From Amycolatopsis vastitatis (GTDB taxonomy: Bacteria > Actinomycetota > Actinomycetes > Mycobacteriales > Pseudonocardiaceae): 64,000 nt of DNA. This document shows, piece after piece, positions 23,581 to 31,768 of the stretch (positions are counted from its first letter, which is position 1; every line of letters begins with the position of its first letter). Under the pieces are notes generated by a model that was not told where the DNA came from, did not search any database, and saw nothing but the letters and a program-made list of their open reading frames with translations. The stretch lies in contig NZ_NMUL01000057.1 in the NCBI RefSeq assembly GCF_002234595.1, forward strand, positions 1-64,000. The letters are read 5' to 3'. A program made the translations under genes and the position numbers.

Positions 23581-24246
23581 GTGACGTTCAGCGGATTCGG
23601 CGAGTACGCCATCGACTTCTACGACGGCCTGGTGGAGGACAACTCCAAGCCCTACTGGGACGACCACGTCGAGACCTACAAGACCGACGTCCGGGCGCCG
23701 ATGGAAGCCCTGCTGGCCGAGCTGGCCCCCGAGTTCTCCGACGGCTTCGGCGACCCCAAGGTGTTCCGCCCCTACCGCGACGTCCGCTTCGCCAAGGACA
23801 AGACGCCGTACAAGACGCACTGCGGCGCGGTGATCGAGCAGGGCCGCGGCGGCGGCGCGTACTACGTCGAAGTCGGCCCGGACGGCCTGCGCGTCGGTGG
23901 CGGCTGCTTCCACCTGGAGCCCGACCAGCTCGCCCGGTTCCGCCAGGCCGTCGACACCGAGCTGCACGGCGAGGCGCTGCGGAAGATCCTCGCGAAGCTC
24001 GAACGCGCCGGCTGGGAGATCAAGGGCGACCGGCTGAAGTCGAAGCCCCGCGGGTTCGACGCCGGCCACCCCCGGCTCGACCTGCTGCGGCACCGGTCGG
24101 TGTACGCCGTCCGGGGCTGGGAGCCCGACGACGTCCTCCACGAGCGCGCCGCCCTCGACCGCGTCCGCAAGGCCTGGCGGCAGCTGCGCGAGTTCAACGA
24201 GTGGGCCCGCGACCGGGTCGGGCCGAGTGAGCGGCCACGCCGTTAG
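23581..24246 (+). CDS. DUF2461 family protein
   Basis: 221 residues matching the TIGR02453/DUF2461 pattern: GFGEYAIDFYDGLVEDNSKPYWDDH, then VFRPYRDVRFAKDKTPYKTH and a C-terminal helix pair. GTG 23581 is set by the promoter spacing. The biochemical role of the family is unknown; here the damage-type promoter suggests induction by DNA stress. Confidence 0.85.
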   Translation: MTFSGFGEYAIDFYDGLVEDNSKPYWDDHVETYKTDVRAPMEALLAELAPEFSDGFGDPKVFRPYRDVRFAKDKTPYKTHCGAVIEQGRGGGAYYVEVGPDGLRVGGGCFHLEPDQLARFRQAVDTELHGEALRKILAKLERAGWEIKGDRLKSKPRGFDAGHPRLDLLRHRSVYAVRGWEPDDVLHERAALDRVRKAWRQLREFNEWARDRVGPSERPRR

Positions 24247-24336
24247 CGGGGTTGACCTGGGGAGTGTCTGAACACTTTCTTGAACATTCGGTATCGGTAC
24301 AGACGAACGCGCGAAGAGGGACTACGCTATGCGGAC

Positions 24337-25761
24337 GTGAGCCGACGCGCGAAGATCGTTTGTACCCTGGGCCCCGCCACCGCCACGCCCGAGAAGATGC
24401 GTGCGCTCGTGGACGCGGGGATGGACGTGGCAAGAATGAACTTCAGCCACGGCAGCCACGGTGACCACAAGGAGGTCTACGACCTCATCCGGGCCGCGGC
24501 CGCCGAGAGCGGCCGGGCGGTCGGCATCCTCGCCGACCTGCAGGGCCCGAAGATCCGCCTGGGCACGTTCGCCGGCGGGCCGGTCGAGTGGCACACCGGC
24601 GACGTGGTCCGGATCACCGTCGAGGACGTCGCGGGCACCCACGACCGGGTCTCGACCACCTACAAGGGCCTGGCGAAGGACGCCAAGCCCGGTGACCGGC
24701 TGCTCGTCGACGACGGCAAGGTCGGCCTGGTGGTCAAGGGCGTCGAGGGCCCGGACGTGGTCTGTGAGGTGACCGAAGGCGGCCCGGTCAGCAACAACAA
24801 GGGCGTCTCGCTGCCCGGCATGGACGTCTCCGTGCCGGCCATGTCCGAGAAGGACATCGAGGACCTGGAGTTCGCGCTCGAGCTGGGCGTCGACTTCATC
24901 GCCCTGTCGTTCGTGCGCTCGCCGGCCGACATCGACCTCGTCCACCAGGTGATGGACCGCGTCGGCAAGGGCAGGCTGCCGGTCGTCGCCAAGATCGAGA
25001 AGCCCGAGGCCGTCTACAACCTCGAGGCCATCGTGCTGGCCTTCGACGCGGTGATGGTCGCCCGCGGCGACCTCGGCGTCGAGCTGCCGCTGGAGCAGGT
25101 CCCGCTGGTGCAGAAGCGCGCCATCCAGATCTGCCGCGAGAACGCGAAGCCGGTCATCGTCGCGACGCAGATGCTCGAGTCGATGATCAACAACTCCCGC
25201 CCGACCCGCGCCGAGGCCTCCGACGTCGCCAACGCGGTGCTCGACGGCGCCGACGCGCTGATGCTGTCCGGCGAGACCTCGGTCGGCCGGTACGCGATCG
25301 AGGTCGTGCAGACGATGGGCCGGATCATCGAGGCGGTCGAGACCGACTCGCCGATCGTGCCCCCGCTGACGCACGTCCCCCGCACCAAGCGCGGCGTGAT
25401 CTCCTACGCCGCCCGTGACATCGGCGAGCGGCTCAACGCGAAGGCGCTGGTCGCGTTCACGCAGTCCGGCGACACCGTGCGCCGGCTCGCCCGGTTGCAC
25501 ACGCGGCTCCCGCTGCTGGCCTTCACGCCCGAAGAGTGCGTGCGCAGCCAGCTGTCGATGACCTGGGGCACCAACACCCACATCGTGCCTCGGGTGGACT
25601 CGACCGACCAGATGATCCAGCAGGTCGACCACGCGATGCTCGACATGGGCAAGTACCAGAAGGGCGACCTGGTCGTCATCGTCGCGGGCTCCCCGCCGGG
25701 CACCGTGGGCTCGACCAACCTCATCCACGTGCACCGCCTCGGTGAAGACGACCACGCTTGA
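24337..25761 (+). CDS. pyk: Pyruvate kinase
   Basis: 474 residues producing pyruvate and ATP from phosphoenolpyruvate and ADP. Clear motifs: RRAKIVCTLGPATATPEKM, MNFSHG, the catalytic lysine region VVAKIEKPEAV, MVARGDLGVELP and TQMLESMINNSRPTRAEASD. GTG 24337 gives the usual family start; TACGCT ends eight bases upstream, so a leaderless or very short leader is likely. It is close to phosphofructokinase and DAHP synthase, both of which share its substrate pool. Confidence 0.95.
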   Translation: MSRRAKIVCTLGPATATPEKMRALVDAGMDVARMNFSHGSHGDHKEVYDLIRAAAAESGRAVGILADLQGPKIRLGTFAGGPVEWHTGDVVRITVEDVAGTHDRVSTTYKGLAKDAKPGDRLLVDDGKVGLVVKGVEGPDVVCEVTEGGPVSNNKGVSLPGMDVSVPAMSEKDIEDLEFALELGVDFIALSFVRSPADIDLVHQVMDRVGKGRLPVVAKIEKPEAVYNLEAIVLAFDAVMVARGDLGVELPLEQVPLVQKRAIQICRENAKPVIVATQMLESMINNSRPTRAEASDVANAVLDGADALMLSGETSVGRYAIEVVQTMGRIIEAVETDSPIVPPLTHVPRTKRGVISYAARDIGERLNAKALVAFTQSGDTVRRLARLHTRLPLLAFTPEECVRSQLSMTWGTNTHIVPRVDSTDQMIQQVDHAMLDMGKYQKGDLVVIVAGSPPGTVGSTNLIHVHRLGEDDHA

Positions 25762-25797
25762 GAGACCGACCGCTCAGTATGGACGTAAAGTCCGGGC

Positions 25798-26694
25798 ATG
25801 ACTGAATTGGCCAGGACGGCCGCCACCGAACTGGAGTTCCCCGGTGGCGGCCAGCCGGTGCTCGACCGCCTGATCGCGCTGCTCGACCTGGAGAAGATCG
25901 AAGAGAACATCTTCCGGGGTGTCTCGCCCGCCCACTCGCCGGTGCGGGTGTTCGGCGGGCAGGTCGCCGGCCAGGCGCTGGTCGCGGCCGGGCGCACGGT
26001 CCCCGAGGAACGCCGGGTCCACTCGCTGCACGCGTACTTCATCCGCGGTGGCGATCCCAGCGTGCCGATCGTGTACGAGGTCGACCGGATCCGGGACGGC
26101 CGGTCGTTCACCACCCGCCGGGTCGTCGCCATCCAGCACGGCAAGGCGATCTTTTCGCTCTCGGCGTCGTTCCAGAAGGACGAACCGGGCATCGAGCACG
26201 CCGAAGCCATGCCGGAGGGCGTGCCGGAGCCGGAGACGCTGCCGACGCTGATGGAACGCGCCGAGGGCTACGCGATCGGCGCGCACGCCCGGCCGCGGCC
26301 AATCGACGTGCGGTACGTCAACGAGCCGCCGTGGATCACCCGCGAAACCGGCGAGCGGCCCTCGCGCAACCAGGTGTGGATGCGGGCCGACGGCAAGCTC
26401 CCCGCGGACCAGCTGCTCCACGTCTGCGTGCTCACCTACGCCTCGGACATGACCCTGCTGGACTCGGTGCTCGCGCGCCACGGCGTCTACTGGGACACCG
26501 ACAAGGTGCTCGGCGCGAGCCTCGACCACGCGCTGTGGTTCCACCGGCCGTTCCGCGCCGACGAGTGGTTCCTCTACGACAGCGCGTCACCCACCGCGTC
26601 CGGAGCCCGCGGCCTCGCCACCGGCCGGTTCTTCGCCGCGGACGGCACGCTCATCGCGACGGTCGTCCAAGAAGGACTGTTGCGCGTCTTGTGA
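25798..26694 (+). CDS. tesB: Acyl-CoA thioesterase II (TesB)
   Basis: 298 residues with two hot-dog domains: FGGQVAGQALVAAGRTVPEERRVHSLHAYFIRGGD in the first, and the second carrying DQLLHVCVLTYASDMTLLDS with the catalytic Asp region and SLDHALWFHRPFRADEW. It hydrolyses acyl-CoA to free acid and CoA. TAAAGT ends six bases before the ATG, and no ribosome site is seen, so the mRNA is probably leaderless. Confidence 0.93.
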   Translation: MTELARTAATELEFPGGGQPVLDRLIALLDLEKIEENIFRGVSPAHSPVRVFGGQVAGQALVAAGRTVPEERRVHSLHAYFIRGGDPSVPIVYEVDRIRDGRSFTTRRVVAIQHGKAIFSLSASFQKDEPGIEHAEAMPEGVPEPETLPTLMERAEGYAIGAHARPRPIDVRYVNEPPWITRETGERPSRNQVWMRADGKLPADQLLHVCVLTYASDMTLLDSVLARHGVYWDTDKVLGASLDHALWFHRPFRADEWFLYDSASPTASGARGLATGRFFAADGTLIATVVQEGLLRVL

Positions 26695-27075
26695 AGTTCG
26701 CCGGGAAATCACCCTTTCGAGCGATGAATACTTCGAATATTCGTGACCGGAAAAGGGCATCCGGCTCGGGCGTCGGGGGCCGGGACCGATCGGGGGACGG
26801 CCCCGGACCCCTTCGCCGAATGACCGGACGGCACTTCCGGCGATCATCGTCTACCCTGCTCAGAGGCCGGTCGTGACCACAGGGGACAGAGTGTCCGCCG
26901 TGGTCGCGCCGCCCTTCGCAGTGCAGGCTGCGAGGATACAGAAGCATTCTGCAAATTGCAGATCCGGAGCCGGGAATCGACACAAGTTAATGCTCCACCG
27001 GGTTCACGCCCGGCTGGTTAGATGCAGGAAGCAAGTGAACGGCCACGACGGCCGTCGACATCCGGAGGTACCGCG
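26695..27075. other. Intergenic region upstream of the XRE regulator, with palindromes
   Basis: No gene is visible. It holds CGAATATTCG near 26736 and the perfect 15-mer palindrome TCTGCAAATTGCAGA at 26948-26962, about 115 bases before the XRE start. Base composition is less GC-rich than the flanks around both palindromes. The second palindrome is a candidate operator for the XRE protein. Confidence 0.5.
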
Positions 27076-27978
27076 ATGGCAAGGGGACAGAGCCCCACGG
27101 TCCGCCGCCGGAGGCTGGCCGGCGAGCTGCGCCGGCTCCGCGAAGCCGCGGACCTCACCATCGACGAGGTGGGCGAGAAGCTCGAGTGCTCCGCCTCGAA
27201 GATCAGCCGCATCGAGACCGGCCACGTCGGGGTCACCCCGCGCGACGCCCGGGACATGCTGGCCCTCTACGGGATCACCGGTGACGAGCAGGAGGCGCTC
27301 GTCCAGCTGGCCAGGGAGGCCCGCAAGCGCGGCTGGTGGCACGCCTACAACGAGGTCTTCACCGGCACCTTCGTCGGGCTGGAAGCCGACGCGAGCTCAC
27401 TCTGCGCGTTCCAGGCGCTGCTGGTGCCAGGGCTGCTGCAGACCGAGCGGTACGCCCGCGCGGTGATCCGCGCGCTGCGGCCGGACGCCGACGACGCCGA
27501 GATCCGGCGCCGCGTCGCCGCCCGGATGGCCCGCCAGGAGCTGCTGTCCGAGACGCCGCCGCCGGAGTACTGGGCGGTGATGGACGAAGCCGTGCTGCGC
27601 CGGGTCGTCGACGGCCCCGAAGTGATGGCCGAGCAGCTCTACCGCATGGTCGCAGTCGCCGAGAAGCCGAACGTGACCGTCCAGGTCGTGCCGTTCGGGG
27701 CCGGCGCGCACCCCGGCATGGAGGGCCCCTTCCTGATCATGGGCTTCCCGGAGCAGGCCGACCCGGACGTCGTCTACGTCGACGACAGCACCTCCAGCGG
27801 CCTCTACCTGGAAGAACCCACAGACGTCCGGCGCTACGGGCTGATGTTCGACCATCTGCGCGCGGCCGCACTGAAGCCGGACGACTCGGTGGCACTGATC
27901 GCCGAGGCAGCCGGACGGTTCGCCGAACAGGCGGCCGTACCGGCTCCGGTGCACCAACTGGAACCGAGGACAGAGTAA
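27076..27978 (+). CDS. XRE-family regulator with DUF5753 domain (WhiJ-like)
   Basis: 300 residues. Residues 10-65 are a helix-turn-helix (LAGELRRLREAADLTIDEVGEKLECSASKISRIETG shown in part: SASKISRIETGHV), and the rest is the DUF5753 domain with LLQTERYARAVI, YWAVMDEAVLRR and PNVTVQVVPFGAGAHPGMEG. ATG 27076 has GGAGG eight bases upstream. These proteins pair with DUF397 proteins and control development or antibiotic production in streptomycetes; the target here is unknown. Confidence 0.9.
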   Translation: MARGQSPTVRRRRLAGELRRLREAADLTIDEVGEKLECSASKISRIETGHVGVTPRDARDMLALYGITGDEQEALVQLAREARKRGWWHAYNEVFTGTFVGLEADASSLCAFQALLVPGLLQTERYARAVIRALRPDADDAEIRRRVAARMARQELLSETPPPEYWAVMDEAVLRRVVDGPEVMAEQLYRMVAVAEKPNVTVQVVPFGAGAHPGMEGPFLIMGFPEQADPDVVYVDDSTSSGLYLEEPTDVRRYGLMFDHLRAAALKPDDSVALIAEAAGRFAEQAAVPAPVHQLEPRTE

Positions 27979-27990
27979 GGAGTGGGGACC

Positions 27991-28194
27991 ATGGAAGCCG
28001 AACTGTCCGGGGCGCGGTGGCGCAAGAGCAGTCACAGCGGCGGCGGCAACGACTGCGTCGAGGTCGCGTTCGTCGCCGGTGGTGCCGCGGTGCGCGACTC
28101 GAAGGACCCCGAAGGGGGTGCGTTCCGCCTGCCTTCGTCGGGCTGGCGGGGGCTGCTGGCCGTGGTGCGGACCGGCGGCCCGGCGCACGACTGA
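27991..28194 (+). CDS. DUF397 small protein
   Basis: 67 residues with the family signature WRKSSHSGGGNDCVEVAF, VAVRDSKDPEG-like VRDSKDPEGG, and the end WRGLLAVVRTGG. AAGGAG ends eight bases before ATG 27991. It lies 12 bases after the XRE gene and is the expected partner that modulates that regulator. A strong terminator follows. Confidence 0.92.
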   Translation: MEAELSGARWRKSSHSGGGNDCVEVAFVAGGAAVRDSKDPEGGAFRLPSSGWRGLLAVVRTGGPAHD

Positions 28195-28203
28195 GGCACT
28201 GGG

Positions 28204-28256
28204 AAAGACCCCTTACCCCCGCCGAGCTGGGCTCGACCGGGAGTAAGGGGTCTTTT
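28204..28256 (+). terminator. Rho-independent terminator after the XRE/DUF397 pair
   Basis: Stem AAAGACCCCTTAC / GTAAGGGGTCTTT, 13 bp, with a GC-rich loop and TTTT at the end. It is one of the few hairpins in the window with a true U-run. Confidence 0.85.
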
Positions 28257-28285
28257 CGCGGTCAGGCCTGCGTGATCACCCGATG

Positions 28286-28304
28286 CCTGAGGTGCCCCCT
28301 CAGG
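28286..28304. promoter_or_regulatory. Inverted repeat CCTGAGG-N5-CCTCAGG
   Basis: Perfect 7-bp arms about 50 bases before the 66-residue ORF. CCTGAG recurs once more (AACCTGAGTAC) shortly after. It is a possible operator for that small gene. Confidence 0.35.
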
Positions 28305-28352
28305 ACGAACCTGAGTACTACCAAACGGAGAACTCAGGGACAGGGGAACACG

Positions 28353-28553
28353 ATGCACAGCGATCTGCTTCTGGACGCGGTCCGAGCCGAAGCCGCCTAC
28401 CGGGCCGAGGAACTGCGGAAGGCCGGGCGCAGCGCCTGGGCCGCCCGCGCCCGCCGCGCCGCCCGCCACTTCAGGGCCGCGAGGACGGATGTCGAGGTAC
28501 CGGCGCAGCAGCGCCGGGAGGCCACGCGGGCGACCGCCGAAACCGCGCGGTAG
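28353..28553 (+). CDS. Small basic hypothetical protein
   Basis: 66 residues from ATG 28353 with CAGGGGAA upstream. It is helical and rich in Ala, Arg and Glu (AEAAYRAEELRKAGRSAWAA, ARRAARHFRAARTDVEV), so it may bind nucleic acid. No family is recognised. The clean ribosome site and the terminator before it argue for a real gene. Confidence 0.6.
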   Translation: MHSDLLLDAVRAEAAYRAEELRKAGRSAWAARARRAARHFRAARTDVEVPAQQRREATRATAETAR

Positions 28554-28592
28554 GGCGGGCGATGGTGTCGAAGGCGATAAGCGGTCGGAAAC

Positions 28593-28614
28593 TGTCGGTG
28601 CGGTAGGCAACAAT
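28593..28614 (+). promoter_or_regulatory. PafBC/RecA-NDp-like element before the LAL regulator
   Basis: TGTCGGTG, eight bases, then AACAAT as a weak -10. The spacing to GTG 28622 (seven bases) would give a leaderless mRNA. Confidence 0.4.
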
Positions 28615-28621
28615 GCTCCTC

Positions 28622-31600
28622 GTGCCCCGACTCGGTTCCGGAATCCCGCTCGTCGCCCGTACCCACGAGATGCGGCGGCTCCGCGCCGCCTTCGCCAGGG
28701 CCGAACGTGGCGAAGCCGGCGCGGTGCTGCTCTCGGGGGACGCCGGGGTCGGCAAGACCCGGCTGCTGACCGCGCTCGGCGAGCACGCCGAGGCGGGCGG
28801 TGGGCTGGTGCTCACCGGCCGCTGCATCGACGTCCGCGAGGGCGGTCTTCCTTATCTACCGTTCGCCGAAGCGCTCGCCCCGCTGGGCAGCGCGGCGGAC
28901 CCGGTGGTCGCCGCCGCGGTGCGCGCCCGGCCCGCGCTCGGGCGGCTGCTGCCGCAGGGGCAGGGCTTCGAGGAGCCCCGGGCGGCCGAACACCCGCCGA
29001 TGACCTCCAACGACCGGGAGACCATGGTGCGTCCCCGGCCGGAGCAGGACCTCGGTCAGCTGCAGTTGTTCGACGCGGTACTGGGGGTGCTGACCGAGAT
29101 CGCGGAGTCGCGCCCGGTGGTGATCCTCCTGGAGGATCTCCACTGGGCCGACGCCTCGACCCGCAACCTGCTGTCCTTCCTGCTCAGCAGGCTGCGGGCG
29201 CAGCGGCTCCTGGTCGTGGGCAGCTACCGCGAGGAGGACGTCCACCGGCGCCACCCGCTGCGCGGGCTCCTCTCGGAACTGGTCCGGCTCGCCACGGTCG
29301 AGCGCGTCGACCTGCACCCCTTCGGCGCCGTCGACGCCCGCAAGTTCGTCGAAGCTCTGGCCGACGAGCCGCTGCCGCCGGACGTCGTGGCCGACATCGT
29401 CAGCCGCTCCGAAGGCAACCCGTTCTTCGCCGAAGAGCTGCTCGCCACCAAGACCGAGTGCAACGACCTGCCCGCCGGGCTCGCCGAGGTGCTGCTGTCC
29501 CGGCTCGAGCGCCTCTCCTCGGACGCCCGCCGGGTGGCGCGGGTGATCTCGGTGGCCAACGAGCCCGTCATGCACGCGGCGCTCGCCGACGTCTCCGGCC
29601 TCGGCGACCTCGAACTCGACGAGGCCCTGCGCGAATCCGTCCAGCACCACGTGCTCGTGGTGCTCTCCGACGGCTCCTACACGTTCCGGCACGCGTTGCT
29701 GCAGGAAGCGGTGTACGGCGACCTGTTGCCGGGAGAGCGGTCGCGTACGCACGCGGCTTATGCCGCCCGCATCAAGGCGCGGCCGCAGGGCCGCGGGCAC
29801 GACGCGAAGCTGGCCTACCACTCGTTGCAGAGCAGCGACCTGGTCACCGCGTTGCCGGCGTTGCTGCGCGCGATGAACGAAGCCGAGAAGCTGGGCGCGC
29901 CCGGGTCGGCGCTGCAGCACGTCGAACAGGCGCTGTCCATCTGGGACGCCGTCACGCCGGCGGACCGGCCCGAAGGGGTCGACGAGCTTCAGCTGCTGTA
30001 CGAAGCGTCGTACTTCGCGGGGACGTCCGGCGAGCCCGAGCGGGCCGCCGCGTTCGCCCGGTCGGCCACCCAGGCGCTGAGCCCGGAGGTGCCGAACGAC
30101 CGGGCCGCGAAGGTGTGGCGGCGGCTGGCGGACGCCCTGCTCGCGCTGGAGGGCACCCTGGACGAGGCGGTCGCGGCCATCGACCGGGCCTGGGACCTGG
30201 TGAAGGACACCGATCCCAGCTCCGCGCGCGCCTGGGTGCTGGCCAGCCGGGCCGGGTTCCTCCGGATCCTCGACCAGCCCGAGGCGGCGCTCGACAGCGC
30301 GCTCACCGCGGTCGCCGACGCGCAGGCCGTGGGCGCGACGGGGGCGGAGGCGTCGGCGCTGGTCACCCTGGGCACGCTGGCCGATTCGCGGGGCGACGCC
30401 GCCGAGGCCCGGGAGCGGCTGCGGCAAGCCCAGCGCAAGGCGCGTGACGTGGGTGCGTACAACACCGAAATCCGCGCGACGTACTTCCTGGCGTTGAGCC
30501 ACGACGACCAGGGCGAGTTCACCGAAGCGCTGGAGCACGCCACGCACGGCGTCGCGCGGGCCGAAGAAGCCGGGCTGAGCTGGAGCGTCTACGGGCTGGA
30601 GCTGCGGGCGCGGCAGCTGATGCTGCGCTACCTGATGGGCGACTGGCCCGACGAGAGCGCCGGCCGGGCCGGGCGCGGGGTGTCCAGCGCCGTCGCCGCG
30701 CGGATCCTGGCCATCTGGTCGCTGTTCGTCGTCGCCCGCGGCGGGTTCGACGAGGCCGCGAAGCTGCTCGTCGGGCTGCGGCAGCACTGGGCGGCGGACA
30801 TCCAGATCCCGCTGTCGGCCGGTGGCGCCGGCATCGAGCTGGCGTACTGGCGAGGGGAGCACGCCGAGGCCGTGCTCCAGGCCGAGGACCTCATCGGCTG
30901 GCTGGAGCGCATCGAACCCGGCTTGCTGGCCGGCATCCGGGCCGCCGCGCTCGGCGTGTCCGCCGCGGCCACGCTGGCCGCCGACGCCCGGGTGCGCGGT
31001 GACCAGGCCGCGGCCGACGCCGCGGTGGCGGCGGGCGAGCGGATGCTGGCGCACGGCCGGATGTGCTCGGTCGTCGGGCAGCCGCGGTCGGGAACGCTCG
31101 GGCCGGAGGGCCGGGCGTGGCTGGCCCGCCTGGAAGCGGCGGCATCCTGCCTGTCCGGCCGGGGTGACGCGGCGAAGTGGTCGGCCGCGGCGGCGGCGTT
31201 CGGCTACGGCGCCGTGTACGAGCAGGCGATTTGCCACTGGCACGAGGCCGAAGCACTGCTGGCCGCGGACGCCGACGCCGGTGTGGCCCTCGAAGCGGCC
31301 CACGCCGTGGCGGTCCGCCTGGGCGCGATCCCGCTGCGCGACGCCGTCCGGGACCTGGCACACCGCGCCCGCGTCGAGCTGGCGGGCGCGGAGCCCGCGG
31401 CCCCGGTCCGCGCGGTCACCGACCCGCTGACCGACCGCGAGCGCGACGTCCTCGAGCGCGTCGCCCTGGGCCGCACGAACCGCCAGGTCGGCGAAGAGCT
31501 GTACATCAGCGAGAAGACGGTGAGCGTCCACCTCTCCCGAGTGATGGCGAAACTCGGCGCAAGCCGCCGCGCGGAAGCGGTCGCCATCGCCTACGACCGA

Positions 31601-31627
31601 GGCCTCCTCACCGCCCCCACCGCGTGA
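28622..31627 (+). CDS. LuxR-family LAL-type ATP-binding regulator
   Basis: 1001 residues from GTG 28622 (ATG 28613 would add three). The N-terminal AAA-type ATPase has Walker A LLSGDAGVGKTRLL at about residues 38-51 and Walker B VVILLEDLHWAD. A long helical-repeat middle follows, and the C-terminal LuxR helix-turn-helix is LTDRERDVLERVALGRTNRQ with EKTVSVHLSRVMAKLGA. LAL proteins activate catabolic or antibiotic clusters on ligand and ATP binding; none of the neighbours is an obvious target. The promoter-like element sets the start. Confidence 0.9.
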   Translation: MPRLGSGIPLVARTHEMRRLRAAFARAERGEAGAVLLSGDAGVGKTRLLTALGEHAEAGGGLVLTGRCIDVREGGLPYLPFAEALAPLGSAADPVVAAAVRARPALGRLLPQGQGFEEPRAAEHPPMTSNDRETMVRPRPEQDLGQLQLFDAVLGVLTEIAESRPVVILLEDLHWADASTRNLLSFLLSRLRAQRLLVVGSYREEDVHRRHPLRGLLSELVRLATVERVDLHPFGAVDARKFVEALADEPLPPDVVADIVSRSEGNPFFAEELLATKTECNDLPAGLAEVLLSRLERLSSDARRVARVISVANEPVMHAALADVSGLGDLELDEALRESVQHHVLVVLSDGSYTFRHALLQEAVYGDLLPGERSRTHAAYAARIKARPQGRGHDAKLAYHSLQSSDLVTALPALLRAMNEAEKLGAPGSALQHVEQALSIWDAVTPADRPEGVDELQLLYEASYFAGTSGEPERAAAFARSATQALSPEVPNDRAAKVWRRLADALLALEGTLDEAVAAIDRAWDLVKDTDPSSARAWVLASRAGFLRILDQPEAALDSALTAVADAQAVGATGAEASALVTLGTLADSRGDAAEARERLRQAQRKARDVGAYNTEIRATYFLALSHDDQGEFTEALEHATHGVARAEEAGLSWSVYGLELRARQLMLRYLMGDWPDESAGRAGRGVSSAVAARILAIWSLFVVARGGFDEAAKLLVGLRQHWAADIQIPLSAGGAGIELAYWRGEHAEAVLQAEDLIGWLERIEPGLLAGIRAAALGVSAAATLAADARVRGDQAAADAAVAAGERMLAHGRMCSVVGQPRSGTLGPEGRAWLARLEAAASCLSGRGDAAKWSAAAAAFGYGAVYEQAICHWHEAEALLAADADAGVALEAAHAVAVRLGAIPLRDAVRDLAHRARVELAGAEPAAPVRAVTDPLTDRERDVLERVALGRTNRQVGEELYISEKTVSVHLSRVMAKLGASRRAEAVAIAYDRGLLTAPTA

Positions 31628-31636
31628 CCAGAAGGT

Positions 31637-31768
31637 CAACTCACGTGATCAGAGGGTCGACACGCGTGATTGAAGGGTCGACACGGCCCGGCTTGCCGGT
31701 TCCGCCGTGTCGGCCCTCAAATCACGTGAGATGACTCTTCAATCACGCGTACTGACCCTTCAATCACG
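31637..31768. repeat. Inverted array of CGTGATTGAAGGGTCGAC-type repeats
   Basis: Left half: two units around CGTGATCAGAGGGTCGAC and CGTGATTGAAGGGTCGAC. Centre: a hairpin with arms CGACACGG / CCGTGTCG. Right half: three units in inverse orientation (ending AATCACGTGAG, AATCACGCGTAC, AATCACGTC). It fills the 141-base gap between the convergent LAL and dehydrogenase genes and could terminate both. The same unit type recurs at 38188-38250 and 61801-61888. Confidence 0.8.

Noticed and set aside
26996..27016. tRNA T-arm-like CCGGG-TTCACG-CCCGG
   Set aside because: The loop does not fit TTCRANY, and no acceptor, D or anticodon arm can be formed around it.
27076..28194. Classic toxin-antitoxin pair
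   Set aside because: The XRE/DUF5753 and DUF397 proteins are better known as a developmental regulator pair, and gene order and sizes fit that; no nuclease or other toxin motif is visible.
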